Positions 1 through 5,365 of a stretch of DNA of 7,900 nucleotides are shown piece by piece. The translations under genes were made by a program, and so were the position numbers. Location of the stretch: positions 1 through 7,900 of the forward strand of contig CAZDHE010000029.1 in NCBI GenBank assembly GCA_964505305.1. The letters are read 5' to 3'. Numbering within the stretch: position 1 is the stretch's first letter; each line of letters opens with the position of its first letter. A model generated the notes under the pieces. It saw only the letters and a program-made list of their open reading frames with translations. It was not told the origin of the DNA and did not search any database. This DNA comes from JAXHLG01 sp964505305 (GTDB lineage Bacteria > Patescibacteriota > Minisyncoccia > Moranbacterales > DUUL01).

Positions 1-2505
1 GCTAAAAAACAAAATATCATCGTGGGGCCCGGAAGAGGCAGCGCAGCCGGAAGTATTGTGGCTTATTTAACCGGAATAACCAACGTGGATCCCATTAAGT
101 ATAGCCTGCTTTTTGAAAGATTTCTAAATCCGGACCGAGTTTCTATGCCGGATATTGATCTTGATTTTGCCGATCATCGCAGAGATGAAGTTTTAACTTA
201 TGTTAGAAAGAAATACGGCTACGACCATGTGGCTCAAATTATTACCTTTGGAACCATGGCCGCCCGCGCCGCCATTCGAGACGCCGGGAGAGTCCTGGGA
301 GTGGAATACAATTATTGCGATAAGCTTTCCAAAATGGTTCCAGCTTTCAATACTTTAAATGAAGCCCTGGAAAATTCTCGGGAAATATTGGAAGAATACA
401 ACTCCAATGCCGACGCTAAAAAAATTATAGACGCAGCTCTTAGCTTGGAAGGAATCGCCCGCCACGCTTCAGTTCATGCTTGCGGAGTAGTTATTACGGA
501 TAAACCGGTTACTGAATACTCCCCCCTGCAATACATTACCGGCAAAGAAGGCACCGACGAGGGAATAGTAACCCAATACAGCGCCTCTTCCAAATCTTCC
601 TACGTAGAAAAAATCGGCTTGCTCAAAATGGACTTTTTAGGGCTTAGAAACTTAACTATTATCGAAAACGCCTTAAGGGTTATCAACAAAACCACCGGTG
701 ATTTTATTGACATAGAAAAAATTTTCCTGGAAGATGAAAAAACTTTTGAGTTACTCCAAAAAGGTAACACTACGGGAGTATTTCAGCTGGAATCCTCCGG
801 AATGAAGAGTTATTTACAAAAACTCAAACCCAACCAATTTGAAGATGTGATAGCCATGGTAGCTCTTTATCGACCCGGTCCCATGGACTGGATTCCGGAT
901 TTCATAGACAGAAAACACGGCAGAAAAGCGGTGGAATATCTTCATCCCAAACTGGAACCGATTCTCAACAACACTTACGGAGTAGCTATTTATCAAGAAC
1001 AAGTAATGCAAATAGCCAGGGATTTAGCCGGTTTTTCTCTGGGAGAAGCCGATATTCTGAGAAAAGCTATGGGTAAAAAAATCCATGAGCTTATTCAGGA
1101 ACAAAAAGAAAAATTTATTCAAGGAGCCAAAAAAAACGGAATTTCAGAAAAAATGGCCACGGAAATTTTCTCTTTTATCGAACCTTTTGCCGGATACGGA
1201 TTCAACCGCTCTCACGCGGCCTGCTACGGTCTGATCGGCTATCAAACCGCCTTTTTGAAAGCTCATTATCCGGCCCAATTTATGGCCGCTCTGTTAAACT
1301 CTGATAAAGACGATATAGACCGCATTGCCATTGAGATAGAGGAAGCGCGAGCCATGGGAATAGAAGTTTTGCCGCCGGACGTAAATGAAAGCTTAATTGA
1401 ATTCGCTTTAATTCAAGACCCCACCATAACTAAAGATGAAAACACTCAGTCTCAAATTAGATTCGGACTGGAAGCTATCAAAGGAGTCGGGCACAATATT
1501 GCTGAAAAAATTATTAACGAAAGGAAAAGGAAAGGACCTTTTAAAGATATTATAGACTTGGTGGAAAGAGTAAACGACAAGGACTTAAACAAAAAATCCC
1601 TGGAGGCTCTGGCTATGTCGGGAGCGTTAGATAATTTAATAGAACGCAATAAAATGCTTCAAAACGTGGAAACTATTTTAAACTACGCCAAAAACTACCA
1701 AAAAAATATGGCCTCCGGGCAATCTTCCTTATTCTCCTTGGGAGGAGAAAGTAAAATTGAAACTCCGCAGATTAAGTTGGAAGAAACAAGACCGGCTCCC
1801 AAAGCGGAACGCCTGTCATGGGAAAGAGCTCTGCTGGGGCTTTATGTCTCCGATCACCCGTTAAGAGGCTACCAAGACTACTTTAAAGCCAAGGCTACAG
1901 CCATTTCCGATCTTTCCCCGGAAAAAGCCGGTCAAGTTTTAACTATCGGAGGAATCATAACTAAATTGCAAAAAATTTATACTCGCAACAATCAAATTAT
2001 GTACTTTGCCACCTTGGAAGACGGACTGGGAAAAATTGAAGCTTTGATTTTTCCTAAAACCGTGGAAAGAAACAGAGATTTGTGGGAAGAGGAAAAAATA
2101 GTTCTTTTGAAGGGCAAGCTCTCTGACAAAGACAATGAATTAAAACTTTTATGCGAAGATGGAATCCTGGTTGACGGCAAAGAACTAAGAGAATTTAAGA
2201 AAAATCCGGAAGCTTACAAAGGATTAAACTCCAATGGCCAAGGGCGAGAAAGCTCCAATAGACCCAAAGAAAAAAGACAAAAAATCATTTTATACATAGA
2301 CGATAATTTCCCTCAAGACGGTTTGAAGAAAATTTCCGAAATAGTCAGCAACGCTGAAAAAGGATCGGATTCGGTAGTTTTAGCTCTTGATGGAACCAAG
2401 AAAAGATTGGAAATACCGGGCAGAATCAAAAATTCTTCAAAAATTATAAATAAATTTGTTGAAATTCTGGGAAGTAAAGAAAAAGTCCTAACAAGAGAAG
2501 TTTAA
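1..2505 (+). CDS. dnaE: DNA polymerase III alpha subunit, 5'-truncated by window edge
   Basis: This is the replicative C-family DNA polymerase, which extends primers at the fork with the sliding clamp. The frame is open from base 1 and reads into the conserved GPGRGSAAGS palm segment, so the gene enters from the left. The GTG at 22 is an internal valine, not a start. The window holds 834 residues; the PHP domain and early palm (roughly 300 residues in the family) are missing. In window numbering, the catalytic Asp pair is in PDIDLDF (D53, D55; nt 157-165) and the third Asp is in KMDFLGLRN (D211; nt 631-633). The fingers motifs ALYRPGPMDWIPDFI and FAGYGFNRSHAACYG are intact. A helix-hairpin-helix lies near residues 488-520, an OB fold near 646-722, and a C-terminal tail at about 758-834. 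QSSLF at residues 574-578 matches the internal clamp-binding consensus QxxLF. All key residues visible here are intact. The gene converges on hup with an 86 bp gap. Confidence 0.97.
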   Translation, partial: AKKQNIIVGPGRGSAAGSIVAYLTGITNVDPIKYSLLFERFLNPDRVSMPDIDLDFADHRRDEVLTYVRKKYGYDHVAQIITFGTMAARAAIRDAGRVLGVEYNYCDKLSKMVPAFNTLNEALENSREILEEYNSNADAKKIIDAALSLEGIARHASVHACGVVITDKPVTEYSPLQYITGKEGTDEGIVTQYSASSKSSYVEKIGLLKMDFLGLRNLTIIENALRVINKTTGDFIDIEKIFLEDEKTFELLQKGNTTGVFQLESSGMKSYLQKLKPNQFEDVIAMVALYRPGPMDWIPDFIDRKHGRKAVEYLHPKLEPILNNTYGVAIYQEQVMQIARDLAGFSLGEADILRKAMGKKIHELIQEQKEKFIQGAKKNGISEKMATEIFSFIEPFAGYGFNRSHAACYGLIGYQTAFLKAHYPAQFMAALLNSDKDDIDRIAIEIEEARAMGIEVLPPDVNESLIEFALIQDPTITKDENTQSQIRFGLEAIKGVGHNIAEKIINERKRKGPFKDIIDLVERVNDKDLNKKSLEALAMSGALDNLIERNKMLQNVETILNYAKNYQKNMASGQSSLFSLGGESKIETPQIKLEETRPAPKAERLSWERALLGLYVSDHPLRGYQDYFKAKATAISDLSPEKAGQVLTIGGIITKLQKIYTRNNQIMYFATLEDGLGKIEALIFPKTVERNRDLWEEEKIVLLKGKLSDKDNELKLLCEDGILVDGKELREFKKNPEAYKGLNSNGQGRESSNRPKEKRQKIILYIDDNFPQDGLKKISEIVSNAEKGSDSVVLALDGTKKRLEIPGRIKNSSKIINKFVEILGSKEKVLTREV

Positions 2506-2538
2506 GAAAGACTCTCCGCAAAATAGTTTCCTTTAAGC

Positions 2539-2567
2539 AGAAAACCCCTCAAAAAAAGGGGTTTTCT
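2539..2567. terminator. Bidirectional intrinsic terminator between dnaE and hup
   Basis: A perfect 11 bp stem (AGAAAACCCCT at 2539-2549 with AGGGGTTTTCT at 2557-2567) encloses a 7-base loop (CAAAAAA). The stem has a C4/G4 core flanked by A4/T4, so either strand ends its hairpin with a run of U (UUUUCU, then AUU on the + side). It lies 33 bases past the dnaE stop and 24 bases past the hup stop, so one element can end both convergent transcripts. It is a weaker match to the classic form on the minus strand, where the external U-tract is poor. Confidence 0.85.
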
Positions 2568-2591
2568 ATTCGTCTAAGCTAAATAAGAAAA

Positions 2592-2867
2592 CTATTTCTT
2601 AACTGCGTCTTTCAAAGCTTTTCCGGCTTTAAATTTAGGAACGGTAGTAGCGGGAATTTGAATTTTCTCCTTAGTAGCAGGATTAACACCTTCCCTGGCA
2701 GCTCTTTTGGAAACTGCAAAAGATCCAAATCCGGTAAAGACTACTTGCTCTCCTTTTTGCAAAGATTCGGTTACTGTGTCAAGCACTGCTTCCAAAGCGG
2801 CCTCGGAGTCTTTCTTGCTGAGTCCGGTTTTGGATGCTACTGCGTCAACCATTTGTTTCTTGTTCAT
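2592..2867 (-). CDS. hup: HU-family DNA-binding protein
   Basis: This is a small histone-like protein of the nucleoid that works as a dimer, binding and bending DNA without strong sequence preference. The 91-residue length matches the usual 90-95. An N-terminal helical dimerisation part (MNKKQMVDAVASKTGLSKKD) leads into the HU/IHF signature GFGSFAVSKRAAREGVNPAT at about residues 46-65. The Arg/Lys-rich arm carries the N-P pair whose proline intercalates in family members, and the IPATTVPKFKAGKALKDAV tail follows. The ATG at 2867 is supported by a strong SD, GGGAGGTGA, four bases upstream. The family is clear. HU is favoured over an IHF subunit because of the consensus arm and the single stand-alone gene. 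It is convergent with dnaE and lies downstream of rny on the same strand with its own promoter candidate. Confidence 0.97.
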   Translation of the reverse strand: MNKKQMVDAVASKTGLSKKDSEAALEAVLDTVTESLQKGEQVVFTGFGSFAVSKRAAREGVNPATKEKIQIPATTVPKFKAGKALKDAVKK

Positions 2868-2871
2868 AATT

Positions 2872-2880
2872 TCACCTCCC
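2872..2880 (-). promoter_or_regulatory. Ribosome binding site of hup
   Basis: The minus strand reads GGGAGGTGA followed by AATT and the ATG. This is a near-complete match to the anti-Shine-Dalgarno end of 16S rRNA and predicts high translation, as expected for an abundant nucleoid protein. Confidence 0.85.
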
Positions 2881-2942
2881 GTCTAGTGTTAATTTTAATT
2901 TGTTTCATCTTTAATATATTAATACCACATAACTTTTTACCT

Positions 2943-2972
2943 ATTTTAATACACTTTCTGAAAAAAATGCAA
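2943..2972 (-). promoter_or_regulatory. Candidate sigma70-type promoter of hup
   Basis: On the minus strand TTGCAT (2972-2967) and TAAAAT (2948-2943) are separated by 18 bases. The implied transcript start is near 2936, giving an AT-rich leader of about 69 bases before the hup ATG. A second possibility slightly downstream is an extended -10-like TGGTATTAA (around 2927-2919) without a good -35. This is a sequence match only. The general AT-richness here makes chance -10 matches common. Confidence 0.45.
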
Positions 2973-2985
2973 TAGTTTTTGGCTT

Positions 2986-3023
2986 GATTGAGGTGTTTCG
3001 TGAAAAAAACCGGTTCCTCAATC
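2986..3023. repeat. Inverted repeat between rny and hup (possible terminator)
   Basis: A perfect 8 bp inverted repeat, GATTGAGG (2986-2993) and CCTCAATC (3016-3023), flanks a 22-base interior that can form a few further pairs (GTTT with AAAC on the minus strand). On the + strand it is followed by CATTTTTTTCCC, which is terminator-like but antisense to rny and hup. On the minus strand it is the only sizeable stem after the rny stop (31 bases downstream) and lies just upstream of the hup -35. It may be the rny 3' end, a barrier to antisense transcription, or a protein site. The sequence does not decide between these. Confidence 0.5.
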
Positions 3024-3053
3024 CATTTTTTTCCCTTAAAAAAGGCCTTTTAG

Positions 3054-4574
3054 CTACCTGGCATATTCTACAGAACGCAACTCTCGGAGAACATTTACTT
3101 TGATTTCGCCCGGGTAATTCAAGTCTTGCTCTATCTTTTGGGCGATTTTTTGAGCCAACTTAATGGATTTAAGGTCATCCACTTTTTCCGCATCCACAAA
3201 AATTCGAACCTCCCTACCGGCTTGAATAGCATAACACTTCTCCACTTCATTGAAAGATAACACCAGCTCTTCCAGCTCTTCCAATCTTCTTAAATATTTT
3301 TCCAAAGTGTCTTTCCTGGCCCCCGGCCTAGAAGCGCTTAAAGCATCGGCAGCCGCCACTATCAAGCCAATACTGTCCTTAAAGGGATAATCTTCATGAT
3401 GGGACTTCATAGCATCTATGACCTCTTGGGGTTGATTAAACTTCTTCAAGATATTAATTCCCAATTCCACATGAGTGCCCTGGACTTCGTGATCCACAGC
3501 TTTTCCTATATCATGAAAAAGTCCGGCTCTTTTGGCCGTAGCCACATCCAAGCCCAATTCAGCAGCCAAAGCTCCGGAAAGATGAGCCACTTCAAGAGAG
3601 TGCAGTAAGACATTCTGGCCATAGCTTGTCCTGTATCTTAACTTGCCCAGCAGGTGGGTCAAATTAGCATCCACTCCGGTCAATCCCACATCATAAACAG
3701 TCGCTTCACCGGTTTCTCTGATTTTCTTGTTAATTTCCTCTTTAGCCTTCTCTACCACCTCTTCAATCTTGGTCGGATGAATGCGGCCATCTTCAATTAA
3801 ATTTTCAATGGAGTTTTTAGCAATCTCTCTCCTCATAGGATCAAAACTGGAAACCACTATTGCCTCCGGAGTATCATCCACAATAATTTCCGCGCCGATC
3901 AAATTCTCCAAAGCCTTAATGTTTCTGCCTTCTCTTCCAATAATTCTTCCCTTAACATCATCATTGGGAAGCGTAATGGTGGTAGCTGTGGTGTCGGCTA
4001 CCTGGGAACCGGCGTATCTCTGCATTGCCAAAGCCATTAAATCATTGGCCTTGGATTCTAATTGCTCTTTCTTTTCTTTTTCCAGCTGAGCCACTTTTTT
4101 AACAATTTCATCTTTATTTTCCTTCTCAGCCACCTGAAGAATTTCTTTTTTGGCGTCCTCCTTTTTCATTTGCGCCACCTTTTCCAGTTCTTTTTCCTTT
4201 TCTTGTTTCACTCGATTAACTTCTTCCCTGATTTTTTTGATCTCCTGAGCTTTTTGCTGAAGATCCTTGCGATCTTTTTCCAGACCCTTGTTTTTGTTTT
4301 CCAGCTCCTTTTCTCTTCGCTCCAACTTGCTCTCCAAGTTGCGAAGCTCCTCTCTTCGCTTTTTTTCTTCTTTTTTAGCCTCCTCTAAAACCTTAACCGA
4401 CTCATCCTTGGCATTCAGCAAGGTTTCTTTGGATTTGATTTTGGCTTCCTCCAAAATCTTATCCACTTTTGATTCGGCTGTTTTTAAGCGGTTTTTGGCA
4501 TAAAACTTTCTACCAACAAACCCTGCCCCGGCTCCCGCCAAGAAAACCGCTACGCTAATTGTTATCGGATCCAT
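3054..4574 (-). CDS. rny: Ribonuclease Y, membrane-anchored endoribonuclease
   Basis: RNase Y starts mRNA decay by endonucleolytic cleavage at the inner face of the membrane. The 506 residues match the usual length of about 510-520. In order: a short membrane segment (about residues 5-22), a long charged coiled coil rich in Lys/Glu (about 25-180), a KH RNA-binding domain with GRIIGREGR at 209-217, and an HD metal-dependent domain (about 320-415). The HD domain carries H325 in HSLEVA, H354-D355 in FHDIGK and D410 in AADAL, followed by the family hallmark RPGAR. The C-terminus ending RELRSVEYAR is also typical. The ATG at 4574 is chosen because GGTGA (4588-4584) sits nine bases upstream. A TTG at 4583 would add three residues but directly abuts that SD. 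All active-site motifs are present, so the enzyme should be functional. Confidence 0.97.
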   Translation of the reverse strand: MDPITISVAVFLAGAGAGFVGRKFYAKNRLKTAESKVDKILEEAKIKSKETLLNAKDESVKVLEEAKKEEKKRREELRNLESKLERREKELENKNKGLEKDRKDLQQKAQEIKKIREEVNRVKQEKEKELEKVAQMKKEDAKKEILQVAEKENKDEIVKKVAQLEKEKKEQLESKANDLMALAMQRYAGSQVADTTATTITLPNDDVKGRIIGREGRNIKALENLIGAEIIVDDTPEAIVVSSFDPMRREIAKNSIENLIEDGRIHPTKIEEVVEKAKEEINKKIRETGEATVYDVGLTGVDANLTHLLGKLRYRTSYGQNVLLHSLEVAHLSGALAAELGLDVATAKRAGLFHDIGKAVDHEVQGTHVELGINILKKFNQPQEVIDAMKSHHEDYPFKDSIGLIVAAADALSASRPGARKDTLEKYLRRLEELEELVLSFNEVEKCYAIQAGREVRIFVDAEKVDDLKSIKLAQKIAQKIEQDLNYPGEIKVNVLRELRSVEYAR

Positions 4575-4617
4575 ACTTTTCAATCACCGAGTAACGCAAA
4601 AAAGAGGCAATTTATTA

Positions 4618-4645
4618 ATTATAAATTCCCGTTTATAACTGTAAA
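4618..4645 (-). promoter_or_regulatory. Promoter of rny
   Basis: On the minus strand TTTACA (4645-4640) is followed after 16 bases by a consensus TATAAT (4623-4618). The predicted start is near 4611, giving a leader of about 37 bases before the rny ATG at 4574, with the GGTGA SD inside it. This is the best promoter match in the window. Confidence 0.7.
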
Positions 4646-4716
4646 CTTTTGCTTTTTAAATTTATCTAAAGTCATTGAAGTTCTTTTTTGCAATTACCGG
4701 CTTTTTCGTTAAAATC

Positions 4717-4812
4717 TTAAATTATTACCTCCCTCGCCTGCTTCATCCCAAAACAGTTTTTCTTTGCTTTTGAAAAATTTTTGAAAAATCTGTTCCTGCA
4801 ACCTTTTTGCAT
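4717..4812 (-). CDS. Possible leaderless micro-ORF, 31 residues, unrecognised
   Basis: An ATG at 4812 opens a 31-codon frame ending at TAA 4719-4717. The peptide is basic with two cysteines and several Phe and Lys residues (it begins MQKGCRNRFF). The promoter-like pair at 4850-4822 would start transcription almost exactly at this ATG, so translation would have to be leaderless; no spaced SD exists. No hydrophobic segment or family is recognised. Near its end the coding strand contains GGGAGGTAATA, which looks like an SD but leads to no ATG. It may equally be a chance frame inside a non-coding leader of rny. Confidence 0.15.
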   Translation of the reverse strand: MQKGCRNRFFKNFSKAKKNCFGMKQAREVII

Positions 4813-4821
4813 CCTTATTAC

Positions 4822-4850
4822 AATTTAATGGCTTTTTATAAAAATGTCAA
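4822..4850 (-). promoter_or_regulatory. Second promoter-like site upstream of rny
   Basis: On the minus strand a consensus TTGACA (4850-4845) is followed after 17 bases by TAAATT (4827-4822). The implied start is near 4815, which would give rny a long alternative leader of about 240 bases or drive a small separate transcript. The -35 is perfect and the spacing ideal; the -10 matches less well. Confidence 0.45.
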
Positions 4851-5087
4851 ACTAAATAAAAAAGAAGTCCATAAAAATCTTTGAAAAAATCTGCGAATTG
4901 AATAAAAAAGGGCTTTATTCGCTAAAAAACAAGAAGATTTGATTAGCAGAAACAAAAATCAAAAGCCTGAAACAGAAAATGGAGGCGGGAAGAAAAGCTC
5001 TGTTATTCTTGAAAAATTATTTTTGCCAAAACTACATGGGAGGTGAAAGTGAGATATGAGAAGTGGGAAAGGGGATATAAAGAAGAG

Positions 5088-5115
5088 AGTTCTAAGTTTA
5101 TAAAGTTCTAAGTTT
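5088..5115. repeat. Short tandem direct repeat AGTTCTAAGTTT
   Basis: The 12-mer AGTTCTAAGTTT occurs at 5088-5099 and again at 5104-5115, a period of 16 bases with ATAA between the copies. It lies in the purine-biased intergenic tract. No further copy was noticed in the window. Confidence 0.8.
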
Positions 5116-5202
5116 GGCGTGTGGGAGGATGTTGGAAATAAAAGATAAGAAACGAGAGGAGGTAGAAAATATATTTGTTTTTATCACAAAAAAACATAGA
5201 AA

Positions 5203-5232
5203 AAGAGCGTTCTCTAGTTTGAGAACGCTCTT
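5203..5232 (-). terminator. Strong intrinsic terminator of the LysM operon
   Basis: A perfect 12 bp stem (AAGAGCGTTCTC at 5203-5214 with GAGAACGCTCTT at 5221-5232) closes a 6-base loop. On the minus strand it ends in five U (CUCUUUUU), then CUAUG and a further run of seven U, the classic form for transcripts coming from the LysM gene. On the + strand the tail GTTTGTTTG is weaker but could also act. It lies 133 bases past the LysM gene stop, leaving a long 3' untranslated region. Confidence 0.88.
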
Positions 5233-5240
5233 GTTTGTTT

Positions 5241-5359
5241 GAATAGACTTGCCCATCTATTCGGCCCGGCTTTTCTTGAAAGCAAGGCGGGGATCTTAAA
5301 AGTTATTTGCAATGTGCTAAAAAACTTTGCCTCTATCCATTTATCCGTCCAAGACGGAT
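5241..5359 (-). other. Cluster of three hairpins in the 3' region of the LysM gene
   Basis: Three more stems lie between the LysM stop and its terminator. Read on the minus strand they are: ATCCGTC-TTG-GACGGAT (5359-5343; 7 bp, 3-base loop); CCCG and GCTTT pairing with AAAGC and CGGG across a 4-base bulge (5291-5265; 9 bp in total); and GAATAGA-8 bases-TCTATTC (5262-5241; 7 bp). None has its own U-tract. With the terminator they make a compact structured 3' region. No known RNA family is recognised and no convincing internal promoter is seen. Confidence 0.5.
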
Positions 5360-5365
5360 TAAATT

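Larger units (their letters stand above)
4651..5202. other. Gene-poor intergenic stretch, AT-rich then purine-rich
   Basis: About 550 bases carry no convincing protein gene. The left part (4651-4860) is AT-rich, with T-runs on the + strand and short repeats of TTGAAAAAT around 4770-4790. It holds a minus-strand promoter-like site and a 31-codon frame. The right part (about 4861-5190) is strongly purine-biased on the + strand and contains three SD-like G/A motifs (5038-5045, 5123-5128, 5153-5162), each leading only to frames of 15-37 codons. A 7 bp AT stem (GAATAAA 4900-4906 with TTTATTC 4914-4920) is also present. Nothing resembles tmRNA, 6S, SRP RNA or a known riboswitch to my eye. Confidence 0.6.

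Noticed and set aside
22..24. GTG as the start of the dnaE frame
   Set aside because: The codons before it (1-21) are open and encode the conserved approach to GPGRGS; the gene is cut by the window edge.
2658..2975. Plus-strand 105-codon frame over hup
   Set aside because: It is antisense to the highly conserved HU frame and its promoter region, with no start signal.
3041..3052. Palindrome AAAAGGCCTTTT (both strands identical) just after the rny stop, as its terminator
   Set aside because: Folding leaves only four A-U pairs around a GGCC loop, too weak to be a convincing terminator.
4062..4388. Plus-strand 108-codon Phe/Leu-rich frame that looks like a membrane protein
   Set aside because: It is the antisense of the Lys/Glu-rich coiled coil of RNase Y; antisense of AAR/GAR codons gives Phe/Leu/Ser automatically, and there is no SD.
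4575..4583. TTG start adding three residues to RNase Y
   Set aside because: The GGTGA SD directly abuts the TTG but is well spaced from the ATG at 4574.
5129..5242. Plus-strand 37-codon frame after GGGAGG
   Set aside because: The SD-like motif touches the ATG with no spacer, and the frame runs through the 5203-5232 terminator hairpin.
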